Shown in pieces: positions 40,320-50,181 of a stretch of DNA of 64,000 bases. Below the pieces are notes generated by a model. It was not told the origin of the DNA. It made no database searches and saw only the letters and a list, made by a program, of their open reading frames with translations. Source of the DNA: an uncultured Sphingomonadaceae bacterium (GTDB taxonomy: Bacteria > Pseudomonadota > Alphaproteobacteria > Sphingomonadales > Sphingomonadaceae); NCBI GenBank assembly GCA_903871605.1, contig CAIQHF010000005.1, positions 1-64,000 of the forward strand. Reading direction: 5' to 3'. Position 1 is the first letter of the stretch, and the number at the start of each line of letters is the position of its first letter. The position numbers and the translations under genes are program-made.

Positions 40320-40552
40320 GCACACTCCTTATCGGCCGATCGATGAAGGGGGCGTGAAGCGCGCGGCCCTCGTCGATCGGGCCATCATGGACCTCGCCCC
40401 CATTGGCCGCGCCGTGCGGAAGCGGCGGCGCGGCCGATGCAGCGCGCCTGGCAGCGCACGGGACATCAGTCCGAAAGGGGATGGACCATATGCGATAACG
40501 TTCGAGACGCCGATTCGTTCGGATGCGATCGCCCGCTTCGACCAAATGCCGA

Positions 40553-42139
40553 TCAATCGGCGTGGGCGAGCGCCTCGGCGATCAGCGCGCGTGTCTCGGC
40601 GAGACCGTAGAGTGCCGCGAAGCTGCCCATGCGCGGACCCTGCGACGAACCCAACAGCGTCTCGTAGAGCGCCTTGAACCAGTCGCGCAGCGGCTCGAAG
40701 CCGGCCGCCTTGCCGGCCTCATAGACCTCGTTCTGGATGGCCTCGGCCGAGGCATCGGCGGGCAGCGCCGCGAAGCGCGCGTCGAGATCGGCGAGCGCCG
40801 CGCGTTCGCGCGCATCGGGTGCGCGCCGCGCAAGCGTCGCGGCGACGAAATCGCGGAAATAGGCGACCGCATAGCCGAGCAGCCGGTCGATCGCGGGATG
40901 CGTCGCGGGGCTGACCTGTGGCGCGTAGCGCTGGACGTAGCGCCACAGCAACGCCTTGTCCTCGGTCATCGCGACCGAGACCAGGTTGAGCAACAGCCCG
41001 AAGGTCAGCGGCATGTCGACGGCGGGCACCTTGCCGAGATGGACATGGTGCACCGGATTGCCGAGCTGCTGCTCGATCGGCTGCGTCGGGTAGCTGGCCA
41101 GGAACTGATAATATTCGTCGACCGCGCGCGGGATCACCGAGAAGCTCAGCGCGCGCGCCTTCTTGGGCTCGCGGTAGATGTAGAAGGCGAGGCTCTCGAT
41201 CGGCGCATAGGTCAGCCACTGCTCGATCGTCAGCCCATTGCCCTTGGACTTGCTGATCTTGGCGCCGGCTTCGTCGAGGAACATCTCGTAGTTGAAACCC
41301 TCGGGCGGCTTGGCGCCCAGCACGCGCGCGATCTTGCCCGACTGCACCACCGAATCGATCAGGTCCTTGCCCGCCATCTCGTAATCGACGTCGAGCGCGA
41401 CCCAGCGCATCGCCCAGTCGACCTTCCACTGGCACTTCGCCTGGCCGCCAAGCACCGACTGTTCGCGGCGCTCGCCGGTCTCGGGATCGGTGTAGGCGAC
41501 GAGACCGGCCTCGGCGTCGACCACCGCGATCGGCACCTGCAACACCTTGCCGGTCGCGGGATGGATCGGGAAGATCGGCGAATAGGTCTTGCGGCGTTCC
41601 TCGCCGAGCGTCGGGAGCATGACGCCCATGATCGCGTCATAGTGGCGCAGGATGCTCTTCAACGCCTCGTCGAAGCGACCGTCGGCATAGGCGTCGGACG
41701 CCGCGATGAACTCATATTGGAATCCGAACTGGTCGAGGAAGGCGCGCAAGCGCGCGTTGTTGTGCGCAGCGAAGCTCGGATGCGTGCCGAACGGATCGGG
41801 GACGACGCTCAAGGGCAGGTCGAGATGCGCGCGCAGCATGTCCTGCTCGGGCAGGTTGTCGGGCACCTTGCGCAGCCCGTCCATATCGTCCGAAAAGGCG
41901 ACCAGCCGCGTCGCGCCGCCGGTCATCTCTTCATAGGCGTTGCGCACCATCGAGGTGCGCGCGACCTCGGTGAAGGTGCCGATATGCGGCAGGCCCGAGG
42001 GGCCATAGCCGGTCTGGAACAGCATCGCGGCCGGCTTGCCGTCGGGCCAGCGCTTGATGAGCTTGCGCGCTTCCTCGTAGGGCCAGGCCTTGCTGGCGAG
42101 GGCGGCGGTGCGGAGATCGGGGGCGGGAGCGTCGGTCAT
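40553..42139 (-). CDS. lysS: Lysine--tRNA ligase, class I
   Basis: A 528-residue archaeal-type class I lysyl-tRNA synthetase. The HIGH signature appears in GYGPSGLPHIGTF and KMSKS as AKISKSKGNGLTI; between them are VAFSDDMDGLRKVPDN and LGGQAKCQWKVDWAMRW. The helical C-terminal anticodon-binding region ends ETRALIAEALAHAD. It charges tRNA-Lys. This class replaces the class II enzyme in most alphaproteobacteria and spirochaetes. The ATG at 42139 (MTDAPAPDLRT) is preferred over the in-frame extension. It is monocistronic by context. Confidence 0.95.
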   Translation of the reverse strand: MTDAPAPDLRTAALASKAWPYEEARKLIKRWPDGKPAAMLFQTGYGPSGLPHIGTFTEVARTSMVRNAYEEMTGGATRLVAFSDDMDGLRKVPDNLPEQDMLRAHLDLPLSVVPDPFGTHPSFAAHNNARLRAFLDQFGFQYEFIAASDAYADGRFDEALKSILRHYDAIMGVMLPTLGEERRKTYSPIFPIHPATGKVLQVPIAVVDAEAGLVAYTDPETGERREQSVLGGQAKCQWKVDWAMRWVALDVDYEMAGKDLIDSVVQSGKIARVLGAKPPEGFNYEMFLDEAGAKISKSKGNGLTIEQWLTYAPIESLAFYIYREPKKARALSFSVIPRAVDEYYQFLASYPTQPIEQQLGNPVHHVHLGKVPAVDMPLTFGLLLNLVSVAMTEDKALLWRYVQRYAPQVSPATHPAIDRLLGYAVAYFRDFVAATLARRAPDARERAALADLDARFAALPADASAEAIQNEVYEAGKAAGFEPLRDWFKALYETLLGSSQGPRMGSFAALYGLAETRALIAEALAHAD

Positions 42140-42214
42140 GTCGCGCGCGGTCTTAGTGCGATCGAGCGAGATCGCCAACCTCGCGCGCGGGCGTGCACCA
42201 AGCGCCCCCTATCC

Positions 42215-42333
42215 CCGTTCGACCTGAGCGCAGTCGAGGCCATGCGCTAATGGTGGCTGCGCTTCGACTTCGCTCAGCGCGAACGGAAGAGGGCGTACGC
42301 GTCCAGTCCTTCGACTTCGCTCAGGACGAACGG
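42215..42333 (+). repeat. Intergenic palindromic repeat, family D copy 3 (compound)
   Basis: The left arm CCGTTCGACCTGAGCGCAGT faces two right arms: CTTCGCTCAGCGCGAACGG (ending 42286) and CTTCGCTCAGGACGAACGG (ending 42333). It looks like a family D element with a duplicated right end. It occupies most of the divergent gap between lysS and the DinG-like gene. Confidence 0.8.
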
Positions 42334-42394
42334 AGAGGGGTGGAACGCACGCATCCCCGTTTCCCCTCCGTTCCGCATCGCCTATATCGGCGGC

Positions 42395-45133
42395 GTGACC
42401 CACTCGCTCCCGCCCCTCGCGCTGCATGCGACCCATGGCGGCACCTGGCTTGCCGAGCGGGGCGGCGCGGTGCGGGGCCTGTCGCGCGGCGAGGCGATCG
42501 CACGCGCCGCAGAGCGGCCGCTCGTCATGCTCAACGCGCCGCTGGTCGGGCAGCGGCTCGGCTATGCCGAGCTGGCGGGGCTTGACCTGCTCGAGCTGTT
42601 CGCCTTCGTCCACCCCGCGCGCTTCGCGGTGCCGACCCCGGCCGGGCTCGCCCGCGCGCTGGGAATCGACCCGCCCGAGGACGATACGAGCGCGACCGCC
42701 ACGCTGCTCGCCTGCGCCGACGCACTGCTCGCGACGGTCGAGAGCGACTGGCCGGCCAGGCACGGCGCCTGGGACGTCGCGCATGCGCTGATTCGGCTGC
42801 GCTGGCCGTGGGCGCAGGCGATCGTCGCGCGGCTGACCGAGCCCGAGCGTACCGAACGCGGGCTTTTCGCCAAGCTGCCCGAATGGGAGGAGGCGGCGCC
42901 GCGCCCGCAACCGCGCAGCGTCACGATCGGCGAGGCCGCCGCGGTCGCGAAGCTCGGCGAACTTACCGGTGCGGGGGCGGAAACCCGGCCCGGCCAGCGC
43001 CGCTATGCGGCGGCGGCGGCCAAGATCTTCGCGCCGCGCATGGCCGAGGGGCGGCCGCGCGTGGTGCTGGCCGAGGCCGGCACGGGCATCGGCAAGACGC
43101 TCGGCTATCTGGCGCCCGCAGGTCTCTGGGCCGAGCAGGCGCAGGGCACCGTCTGGATCTCGACCTATACGCGCGCGCTCCAGCGGCAATTGGATCGCGA
43201 GACCGAACGGCTCTTTCCCGATCCCGAGGAGCGCCGGCAGAAGGTGGCGGTGCGCAAGGGGCGCGAGAATTATCTGTGCCTGCTCAATCTCGAGGATGCG
43301 CTGTTCGGCGGCTTTCAGAACCGCGCCGCGGTGCTGGCGCAACTGGTGGCGCGCTGGGCGGCCTATACGCGCGACGGCGACATGGTCGGCGGCGACCTGC
43401 CCGGCTGGCTGCCCACGCTGTTCCGCCGCGCCGGCGCCACTGCGCTGACCGACCGGCGCGGCGAGTGCGTCTATGCCGGCTGCCCGCATTACCGCCGCTG
43501 CTTCATCGAGCGTTCGGTGCGTCGTGCCGAGGAGGCCGACATCGTCATCGCCAACCACGCGCTCGTCATGCTGCTCGCCGAGCGGCGGCGCGAGGAGGGC
43601 CGCGCGCTCGGCCGGATCGTGTTCGACGAGGGCCATCATCTCTACGAGGCCGCCGATTCGACCTTCTCGGCCGCGCTGACCGGGCAGGAGGCGATCGAGC
43701 TCAGACGCTGGATCGCGGGCCCCGAACGCGCGTCGAGAGGACGGCGGCGAGGGCTCGCCGCGCGGCTCGCCGACGTCGTCTCCTATGACGAGGCGGGCGC
43801 GCTCGCGCTCGACGGCGTGATCCACGCGAGCGCGGCGCTGGTCGCGACCGACTGGTTGTCGCGGATCGCCGAAGGGATGCCGCTCGGGCCGATCGAGAAA
43901 TTGCTCGCCGCGGTACGCGCGGTCACGCTGGCGCGCGCGACCGCGGCGGATGCAGGCTATGGCATCGAGACCGAGGCGGCGGCGCTCGACGGCGCCACCG
44001 TCGAGGCGGCGGGCAATGCCGCGGTCGCGCTCGAGGCGCTGATGCGACCGATGGTGGCGCTTGGCGGGCGGCTCACCGCGGTGCTCGAGGAAGCGCCCGA
44101 TTGGCTCGACGGGCCCGCGCGCGCCCGGATCGAGGGAGCGGCAGCCGGCCTCAACGTGCGTGCGCGGACGCTCGCGAGCTGGCTGGGGCTACTCGGCCGG
44201 CTCGGCGGTCCGCCCGATCCCGACTATGTCGACTGGCTCGCGGTCGATCGCATCGAGGGGCGCGAATATGACATCGGGCTGCACCGCCACTGGCTCGATC
44301 CCGGCCGGCCGCTCGCCGCGGCCGTGCTTGCCCCTGCGCACGGCGTGCTGGTCACCTCGGCGACGCTGACCGGGCCGCAGGCGGGCGCCGACGGCGGCTG
44401 GTCGCGCGCCGAGACGCGCAGCGGCGCGCGCCATCTCGATACGGTGGTCGACCGATTCGTGGCGCCCAGCCCGTTCGACTATGCCAGCGCCGCCGAGGTG
44501 CTGATCGTCACCGACATCAAGCGCGGCGATACCGCGCAGCTCGCGCACGCCTATGCGCGGCTGGTCGAGGCCAGCCGAGGCGGGACGCTCGGGCTGTTCA
44601 CCGCGATCTCGCGGTTGAAGGCGGTCTATGCGCGGATCGCCGACCGGCTCGCACGCGAGGGCCTGCCGCTCTACGCGCAGCATGTCGATCCGATCGACAC
44701 CGGCACGCTGGTCGACATTTTCCGCGACGATCCGCACGCCTCGCTGCTCGGCACCGATGCGCTCAGGGACGGCATCGACGTTCCCGGCCATTCGCTGCGG
44801 CTGGTGGTGATGGAACAGGTACCGTGGCCGCGGCCGACCGTGCTTCATGCCGCACGCCGCGCCGCGGGCGGCGGGACCGCCTATGACGACGAGGTGGTGC
44901 GCGCCAGGCTCGCACAGGCGTTCGGCCGGCTGATTCGCCGGGCCGACGACGCCGGGCGATTCGTTCTGCTTTCGGCGGCGACGCCGACGCGACTGCTCGA
45001 CGCCTTCCCGCCCGGTTTAGCCGTCCGGCGCGTCACGCTCGACGAGGCGGTCGCGCGGATCGCGGCCGGTCTTCCCTCCGGCACGCACATCGGGCATCAG
45101 GTTCAAGAACCGGCGAGTGGAGAGGCGGCATGA
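42395..45133 (+). CDS. DinG/XPD-like ATP-dependent DNA helicase
   Basis: A 912-residue superfamily 2 helicase. Walker A is EAGTGIGKTLGYL near residue 230. Four cysteines placed as for the XPD/DinG Fe-S cluster are seen in YLCLLN, RGECVYAGC and RRCFIE. The DEAH-type box is VFDEGHHLYEAAD, and C-terminal motifs include DALRDGIDVPGHSLR and QAFGRLIRRADDAGRFV. The N-terminal ~190 residues show a faint DnaQ-exonuclease-like arrangement without its catalytic start. The likely role is unwinding of R-loops or damaged DNA. The start is a GTG at 42395. The stop overlaps the sixA-like start by 4 nt. Confidence 0.88.
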   Translation: MTHSLPPLALHATHGGTWLAERGGAVRGLSRGEAIARAAERPLVMLNAPLVGQRLGYAELAGLDLLELFAFVHPARFAVPTPAGLARALGIDPPEDDTSATATLLACADALLATVESDWPARHGAWDVAHALIRLRWPWAQAIVARLTEPERTERGLFAKLPEWEEAAPRPQPRSVTIGEAAAVAKLGELTGAGAETRPGQRRYAAAAAKIFAPRMAEGRPRVVLAEAGTGIGKTLGYLAPAGLWAEQAQGTVWISTYTRALQRQLDRETERLFPDPEERRQKVAVRKGRENYLCLLNLEDALFGGFQNRAAVLAQLVARWAAYTRDGDMVGGDLPGWLPTLFRRAGATALTDRRGECVYAGCPHYRRCFIERSVRRAEEADIVIANHALVMLLAERRREEGRALGRIVFDEGHHLYEAADSTFSAALTGQEAIELRRWIAGPERASRGRRRGLAARLADVVSYDEAGALALDGVIHASAALVATDWLSRIAEGMPLGPIEKLLAAVRAVTLARATAADAGYGIETEAAALDGATVEAAGNAAVALEALMRPMVALGGRLTAVLEEAPDWLDGPARARIEGAAAGLNVRARTLASWLGLLGRLGGPPDPDYVDWLAVDRIEGREYDIGLHRHWLDPGRPLAAAVLAPAHGVLVTSATLTGPQAGADGGWSRAETRSGARHLDTVVDRFVAPSPFDYASAAEVLIVTDIKRGDTAQLAHAYARLVEASRGGTLGLFTAISRLKAVYARIADRLAREGLPLYAQHVDPIDTGTLVDIFRDDPHASLLGTDALRDGIDVPGHSLRLVVMEQVPWPRPTVLHAARRAAGGGTAYDDEVVRARLAQAFGRLIRRADDAGRFVLLSAATPTRLLDAFPPGLAVRRVTLDEAVARIAAGLPSGTHIGHQVQEPASGEAA

Positions 45134-45681
45134 AGAGGCTCATCATCTTCCGCCATGCCAAATCGGGCTGGGACCAGCCCGCGCTGCGCGATTTCGACCG
45201 CGCGCTCAACGACAAGGGCAAGCGCGCCGCGACGACGATGGGGCGGCATCTGCGCCAGTCGGGCGTGGTGTTCGACCATGTCATCGCCTCGCCCGCGGTC
45301 CGCGTGATCGAATCGCTCGACGCGATGTTCGAAGGCTATGGCAGGCGGCTCGCGCCGAACTGGGACCGTCGCGCCTATCTGGCGTCGGCGGCGACGCTGC
45401 TCGAGATCGTCCAGGAGGCGCCCGAGACGACCGACGCGCTGATGCTTGCCGGGCACAATCCCGGCGTCGAGGAGCTGGCGCTGCTGCTTTCGACCGATGC
45501 GGGCGAAGAGGAGATTGCGACGCGCGCGGCGCTTGGCGAAAAATATCCGACCGCGAGTATCGCCGAGCTTCAGTTCGACGTCGCGCATTGGGCCGAAGTC
45601 GACGAGGGCGGCGGCCATCTGGTGCGCTTCGTGCGCCCGCGCGATCTCGATCCGGCGCTGGGGCCCGACCGGGTTTTCTAG
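45130..45681 (+). CDS. SixA-type histidine phosphatase
   Basis: A 183-residue member of the histidine phosphatase superfamily. The catalytic RHG-type motif is IIFRHAKSGWD at residues 5-15, and the second catalytic histidine is in LAGHNPGVEEL near residue 108. RDFDRALNDKGKRAA and VIASPAVRVIESL fit SixA-like members. E. coli SixA dephosphorylates phosphohistidine; the target here is unknown. It starts within the stop of the helicase gene (ATGA), so the two are probably co-translated. A family A element follows. Confidence 0.9.
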   Translation: MKRLIIFRHAKSGWDQPALRDFDRALNDKGKRAATTMGRHLRQSGVVFDHVIASPAVRVIESLDAMFEGYGRRLAPNWDRRAYLASAATLLEIVQEAPETTDALMLAGHNPGVEELALLLSTDAGEEEIATRAALGEKYPTASIAELQFDVAHWAEVDEGGGHLVRFVRPRDLDPALGPDRVF

Positions 45682-45692
45682 ATCGTATTCCC

Positions 45693-45768
45693 GCGTACGC
45701 GCGAGCCAGGTGAAGCGAGCGCCGCGCGTGCGGCACTGGGCTCCTGCCTGCGCAGGAGCACCGTACGC
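45693..45768 (+). repeat. Intergenic palindromic repeat, family A copy 3
   Basis: The palindrome GCTCCTGC-N4-GCAGGAGC at 45740-45759 lies within outer arms GCGTACG (45693-45699) and CGTACGC (45762-45768). It fills the gap between two convergent genes. Confidence 0.75.
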
Positions 45769-45774
45769 TTGAAT

Positions 45775-46116
45775 TCACGCCAGCGCTTTCGCCAGCAGGG
45801 TGCGGATCGCTTCCAGTTCGTCGAGCGGCAGCGTCGCGGGCGGCGGCGCGGGCAGAGGCGTCGCGACAGCCTCGCCGCCTTTCGCCCCGAGCAGCTTCTG
45901 CACCCCCTTCACCGTATAGCCATCCCGACTGAGCAGGCCGTGGATCCTGCGAACCAGCGCGACGTCGGCGGGGCGGTAATAGCGGCGATTGCCCGCGCGC
46001 TGGATCGGCCGGAGCTGGGGGAAGCGCGTTTCCCAGTAGCGCAGCACATGCTGCGGTACACCGAGCTCGTCGGAGACCTCCCCGATCGTGCGGAAGGCGG
46101 CGTCCGATTTCTCCAC
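45775..46116 (-). CDS. MerR family transcriptional regulator (short)
   Basis: A 113-residue regulator. The winged HTH reads [22 protein letters not shown], then [21 protein letters not shown], ending the MerR DNA-binding domain near residue 75. The remaining ~38 residues are Pro/Ala-rich plus a short helix, with no ligand-binding cysteines or effector domain. It follows ihfA by 8 bp on the same strand, the arrangement common in alphaproteobacteria, so it is probably part of the plsX-fabH-ihfA transcript. Targets are unknown. Confidence 0.9.
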   Translation of the reverse strand: MEKSDAAFRTIGEVSDELGVPQHVLRYWETRFPQLRPIQRAGNRRYYRPADVALVRRIHGLLSRDGYTVKGVQKLLGAKGGEAVATPLPAPPPATLPLDELEAIRTLLAKALA

Positions 46117-46124
46117 GTGCGCGA

Positions 46125-46424
46125 TCAGTCCGCCTCGGCGATGCGATCGCGCAGCATGTTGGAGGCGCGGAAGGTCAGCACGCGGCGCGGCGCGATCGGC
46201 ACCTCGATGCCGGTCTTGGGATTGCGGCCGACGCGCTCACCCTTGTCGCGCAGAACGAACGTGCCGAAGCCCGAGATCTTGACGTTCTGACCCCCGGACA
46301 TCGCGTCGCACATCATCGTCAGCACCTGCTCGACGGTCGCGGCCGAATCCGCGCGCGAAAGCCCGATTTCACGGTGCACCACGTCACTGAGATCGGCACG
46401 GGTCAATGTGTGTGTCTCGCTCAT
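46125..46424 (-). CDS. ihfA: Integration host factor subunit alpha
   Basis: A 99-residue HU/IHF-family protein. The N-terminal helices include [19 protein letters not shown], and the DNA-bending arm is in [21 protein letters not shown], with the IHF-alpha signature [20 protein letters not shown]. It forms a heterodimer with IhfB and bends DNA for sigma-54 promoters, replication and recombination. AGGAGGG lies seven bases upstream of the ATG. It sits between fabH and merR, which is where ihfA is found in many alphaproteobacteria. Confidence 0.95.
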   Translation of the reverse strand: MSETHTLTRADLSDVVHREIGLSRADSAATVEQVLTMMCDAMSGGQNVKISGFGTFVLRDKGERVGRNPKTGIEVPIAPRRVLTFRASNMLRDRIAEAD

Positions 46425-46506
46425 TGCGTGCCCTCCTGATAGCCTCGGCTGGACATTAGACCCCCGGGAAGAAAACGCAAAATATCGCCGCACAAATTGT
46501 AACGGA

Positions 46507-47496
46507 CTAGAAACGCACCACCGATGCGCCCCAGGTGAAGCCGCCGCCCATCGCCTCGAGCACGAGCAGATCGCCGCGGGTGATCCGCCCGTCCCGTACC
46601 GCGACGTCGAGCGCGAGCGGGACCGAGGCGGCCGACGTATTGGCGTGCTGGTCGACTGTGACGATGACGCGATCGGGCGAGAGGCCGAGCTTGCGCGCGG
46701 TGGCATCGAGGATCCGCGCATTGGCCTGATGCGGCACGAGCCAGTCGATATCCGCCGACGTCAGCTCGAGTTCGGCGAGCACCTCGTTGAGCACCCCCGC
46801 GAGATTGACGACCGCGTGACGGAATACCTCGCGGCCCTTCATGCGCAGCTTGCCGACGGTGCCCGTGGTCGAGGGGCCGCCGTCGACATAGAGCAGATCA
46901 TTGTGGCGGCCGTCGGCGTGCAGCCTGGTCGAGAGCACGCCGCGCGCCTGCGCCGGATCGGCGGGGCCGTCCTCGGCGGTGAGCACGACCGCGCCCGCGC
47001 CGTCGCCGAACAGCACGCAGGTGCCGCGATCCTCCCAGTCGAGGATGCGGCTGAACGTCTCGGCGCCGATCACCAGCGCGGTCGTCGCGGCACCGCTGCG
47101 GATCATGCTCTCGGCGACCGACAGCGCGTAGAGGAAGCCCGAGCACACCGCCTGGACGTCGAACGCGACGCAGTCGTCGATACCCAGCAGTGCCTGCACC
47201 TTGGTGGCCGACGAGGGGAAAGTCTGGTCGGGCGTCGCAGTGGCGAGCACGATCAGCCCGACGCTCGCCGCCGCGATACCGGCACTTTCGAGCGCGCGCC
47301 TAGCGGCATCGGCGGCAAGCGTCGCGGTGGTCTCGCCGTCGCCCGCGATGTAGCGCGCGCGGATCCCGGTGCGCTCGACGATCCATTCGTCGGTGGTATC
47401 GACGGTCTCGGCGAGTTCGGCGTTGGTGACGCGGCGCCTGGGGAGCGCGGAGCCGGTGCCGGCGATCACCGCGCGGCGGATCAGATCCTGGGTCAT
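46507..47496 (-). CDS. fabH: Beta-ketoacyl-ACP synthase III
   Basis: A 329-residue condensing enzyme that starts fatty acid synthesis from acyl-CoA and malonyl-ACP. The catalytic triad is visible: cysteine in [12 protein letters not shown], histidine in [12 protein letters not shown] and asparagine in [15 protein letters not shown]. The N-terminus has [19 protein letters not shown] and [13 protein letters not shown]. Its ATG overlaps the plsX stop by 4 nt. The plsX-fabH coupling links fatty-acid initiation to phospholipid synthesis. Confidence 0.96.
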   Translation of the reverse strand: MTQDLIRRAVIAGTGSALPRRRVTNAELAETVDTTDEWIVERTGIRARYIAGDGETTATLAADAARRALESAGIAAASVGLIVLATATPDQTFPSSATKVQALLGIDDCVAFDVQAVCSGFLYALSVAESMIRSGAATTALVIGAETFSRILDWEDRGTCVLFGDGAGAVVLTAEDGPADPAQARGVLSTRLHADGRHNDLLYVDGGPSTTGTVGKLRMKGREVFRHAVVNLAGVLNEVLAELELTSADIDWLVPHQANARILDATARKLGLSPDRVIVTVDQHANTSAASVPLALDVAVRDGRITRGDLLVLEAMGGGFTWGASVVRF

Positions 47497-48539
47497 GCGG
47501 CGGCCACGGGCTCCGCCGATGCGGCCCGATAATCGGCCAGATCCTCGGCAATCAGCCGGTTGAGATCGTCGCGGACCAGCTTGGCGGCGACGCCGATCGC
47601 ATTGGCGACGCCCTTGGCGTCGGCGCTGCCGTGGCTCTTCACGACGATGCCGTTGAGCCCGAGGAAGACCGCGCCATTATGGTTGTTGGGATCGAGATGG
47701 ACCCGCAGCAGGTGGAGCGCCGGCTTCGACAGCAGGAAGCCCATTTTCGAGCGGAACGAACTGGTGAAGGAACGCCGCAGGAGATCGGTGACGAAGCGCG
47801 CGGTGCCCTCGATCGCCTTGAGCGCGATGTTGCCCGAAAACCCGTCCGAGACGACCACGTCGACCGCGCCGCGGTTGATCCGGTCGGCCTCGACATTGCC
47901 GACGAACTCGAACGGCAGCGTCGGACGCGCGCGGAGCAGCGCGGCGGCATCCTTGAGCTCGTCGGTACCCTTGAGCGCCTCGGTGCCGATGTTGAGCAGC
48001 GCCACCTTGGGGTGCGCGATCTCGAGCGCGGTGCGCGCATAGGCCGCGCCCATCACCGCGAACTGGACGAGATTGTTCGCGTCGCACTCGGTATTGGCGC
48101 CGAGATCGAGCATCACGACATCGTTGGCGCCGAGCGTCGGCATGATCGCGGCGAGCGCGGGGCGGTCGATCCCGGGCAAGGTCCGCAGCGACAGCTTGGC
48201 CATCGCCATCAGCGCGCCGGTGTTGCCGGCGGACAGGGCGCCACCCGCCTCGCCGCTCTTAACAGCGGCAATGGCGAGCCCCATCGACGTCGTCTTGGCG
48301 CGACGCATTGCCTGGCTGGGCTTGTCGTCGCCGGTGATGTGATCGGGCGCATGGCGCACCTCGCTCACCGCCGCGAGCGCCGTGTGGCGCGCAAGCTCGG
48401 GCCGGATCACGGCTTCGTCGCCGACCAGCAGGAAACGCAGATCGGCGGATGTGGTGAGCGCCAGAGCGGCACCTGCCAGCATCGTGGCTACGCCGCCATC
48501 ACCTCCCATCGCATCGATGGCGATCCGCGGCGCGTCCAC
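47493..48539 (-). CDS. plsX: Phosphate acyltransferase PlsX
   Basis: A 348-residue enzyme making acyl-phosphate from acyl-ACP for PlsY. Family motifs are [73 protein letters not shown] and [19 protein letters not shown]. The start is a GTG at 48539, as judged by the conserved IAIDAMGGD position. It lies 26 bp downstream of rpmF, the classical rpmF-plsX-fabH order. Confidence 0.95.
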   Translation of the reverse strand: MDAPRIAIDAMGGDGGVATMLAGAALALTTSADLRFLLVGDEAVIRPELARHTALAAVSEVRHAPDHITGDDKPSQAMRRAKTTSMGLAIAAVKSGEAGGALSAGNTGALMAMAKLSLRTLPGIDRPALAAIMPTLGANDVVMLDLGANTECDANNLVQFAVMGAAYARTALEIAHPKVALLNIGTEALKGTDELKDAAALLRARPTLPFEFVGNVEADRINRGAVDVVVSDGFSGNIALKAIEGTARFVTDLLRRSFTSSFRSKMGFLLSKPALHLLRVHLDPNNHNGAVFLGLNGIVVKSHGSADAKGVANAIGVAAKLVRDDLNRLIAEDLADYRAASAEPVAAA

Positions 48540-48565
48540 GATATATTCCGATCCGTGCGTAAGAC

Positions 48566-48745
48566 TCAGGCCTCGGCCGAGACGATCTCGCGGCCGTTAT
48601 AATGGCCACAGCTGTTGCACAGATGGTGCGGGCGCTTGAGCTCGCCACAGTTCGGGCATTCCTGGAAGCTCTCGACCGACAGCGCATCGTGGCTGCGGCG
48701 CATGTTGCGCTTGGAGGGCGAGGTCTTTCGCTTGGGGACGGCCAT
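48566..48745 (-). CDS. rpmF: 50S ribosomal protein L32
   Basis: A 59-residue ribosomal protein. It begins [20 protein letters not shown] and has the zinc-ribbon pairs CPNCGEL and [10 protein letters not shown], ending EIVSAEA. Length and sequence match L32. The full set of four cysteines marks the zinc-binding (C+) form. It is first in the rpmF-plsX-fabH-ihfA-merR run on the minus strand. A 210-bp gap on its 5' side separates it from the divergent MAPEG gene and should hold the operon promoter; I could not identify it with confidence. Confidence 0.95.
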   Translation of the reverse strand: MAVPKRKTSPSKRNMRRSHDALSVESFQECPNCGELKRPHHLCNSCGHYNGREIVSAEA

Positions 48746-48955
48746 TTCGGCACCTGTTCTTAGATCAATGGATGCAGAGGCCGCAAACCATCCAAGTCGC
48801 CACGGCCGGATAGGGGCCGCGGTTCATCGGGCGGGCGGCCTCGTCGCGAGTGGGGGCCTATAGCGGATTTCCGCCGTGTTGCAACCCGGCGCGTGGCGTG
48901 CGAGCGAGGGGCGTCGCTGCCGGCCTTCGGCCAGTCTCTTGAGGAGCCCGTCGCC

Positions 48956-49372
48956 ATGCTGCCCGTCTCGCTCACCTTCGCCGGCGCGTTTGCGCTGGTT
49001 GCCCTATGGCTGGCCTACCGCGTCGTTCGCGTGCGGATGAACGCCGAGGTGATGGTCGGCGACGGCGGCCATCCGCTGCTCATCGCGCGGATGCGCGCGC
49101 AGGCCAACTTCGTCGAATATACGCCGTTCGTGCTGATCCTGATGGTGCTGATCGAGATGGCGGGCGGATCGGCCTGGGGGCTGCGCGTGGTCGGCGCGCT
49201 CTATGTGATCGCGCGCGTCCTGCACGCCTTCGGGATGGACAAGCCGACGATGCCCGCCCCGCTGCGCGCGACCGGCGCGTGCGCGACGTGGCTGATCCTG
49301 CTGGCGCTGGCGATCTGGGCGATCTGGCTGGCGTCGCACGGGCCGGCGGTGCCCGCGGTCCGCTATCTCTAA
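48956..49372 (+). CDS. MAPEG family membrane protein
   Basis: A 138-residue protein with four hydrophobic helices. The MAPEG pattern is RMNAEVMVGDGGHPLLIARM, RAQANFVEYTPFVLILMVLI (the conserved N/E of helix 2) and GALYVIARVLHAFGM (PF01124). It resembles YecN-type bacterial members; glutathione-linked chemistry is known in eukaryotic relatives but not shown here. The ATG at 48956 has GAGGAG ten bases upstream. It is convergent with the MBL gene. Confidence 0.88.
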   Translation: MLPVSLTFAGAFALVALWLAYRVVRVRMNAEVMVGDGGHPLLIARMRAQANFVEYTPFVLILMVLIEMAGGSAWGLRVVGALYVIARVLHAFGMDKPTMPAPLRATGACATWLILLALAIWAIWLASHGPAVPAVRYL

Positions 49373-49418
49373 GGCTGGGCGATAGCGAATCGGGCGGCCG
49401 CCCTTCCGTCAGACCGCC

Positions 49419-50093
49419 TCAGCCGAATTGCGAATCGGCGACGAACGGGTTGGTGGCGCGCTCGGCGCCGAACGTCGAGGTCGGCCCGTGGCCCGGCACG
49501 AAGACGGTGTCGTCGCCCATCGGCCACAACCGCGTCGTGATCGCGTCGATCAGCGCCGCATGGTCGCTCATCGGAAAATCGGTGCGCCCGATCGAGCCGC
49601 GAAACAGCACGTCGCCAACCATCGCGAAGTGCGACGGCGCATGGTGGAAGACGACATGGCCAGGCGTGTGGCCGGGCGTATGGCGAACCGAGAGCGTCAG
49701 CTCGCCCACGCTCACCGTGTCGCCGTCGACCAGCCAGCGATCGGGTTCGAAGCTGCTGCTGGGGATCTGCCACTGGCGGCCGTCGTCGTCGAGCCGCGCG
49801 ATCCAGTAGCGGTCGGCTTCGTGCGGGCCCTCGATCGGTACGCCGATCTGCTTGGCGAGCACGCCCGCCTGCCCGCAATGATCGACATGGCCGTGGGTGA
49901 GCAGGATCTTTTCCACCGTCACGCCGTGCTGCTGCGCCGCCGCGATCAGCTTGGGCAGGTCGCCGCCGGGATCGACGAAGGCGCCGCGCATCGTGCCGGT
50001 GCACCATAGCAAGGTGCAATTCTGCTGGAAGGCGGTGACGGGTACGATCGCTGCGCGCAGCGGCGGGACGGGCTTGACGGAGGGCTCGCTCAT
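49419..50093 (-). CDS. MBL-fold metallo-hydrolase (YcbL/glyoxalase II-like)
   Basis: A 224-residue metallo-beta-lactamase-fold enzyme. The metal motif HxHxDH is LLTHGHVDHCGQAGVLA near residue 84. Other ligands lie in RHTPGHTPGHVVFH, AMVGDVLFRGSIGRTDFP and VFVPGHGPTSTFG. The short length and the C-terminal GxxTxxxxERxTNPF fit YcbL-type glyoxalase II-like proteins rather than full-length GloB. It may hydrolyse glutathione thioesters. The ATG at 50093 is preferred. It is divergent from pabBC. Confidence 0.87.
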   Translation of the reverse strand: MSEPSVKPVPPLRAAIVPVTAFQQNCTLLWCTGTMRGAFVDPGGDLPKLIAAAQQHGVTVEKILLTHGHVDHCGQAGVLAKQIGVPIEGPHEADRYWIARLDDDGRQWQIPSSSFEPDRWLVDGDTVSVGELTLSVRHTPGHTPGHVVFHHAPSHFAMVGDVLFRGSIGRTDFPMSDHAALIDAITTRLWPMGDDTVFVPGHGPTSTFGAERATNPFVADSQFG

Positions 50094-50181
50094 GGCGTCC
50101 CTGATGGGTGCGCGGACGATGCGATGCAAGCCGCAGACGCATCGAGGCTTGCCCCGCCAGACCAGCTGCGGGAAGACGGGC

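Noticed and set aside
40320-40552. Small frames in the gap between the TPR-like gene and lysS
   Set aside because: No ribosome-binding site, family match or codon signal; I see nothing supportable there.
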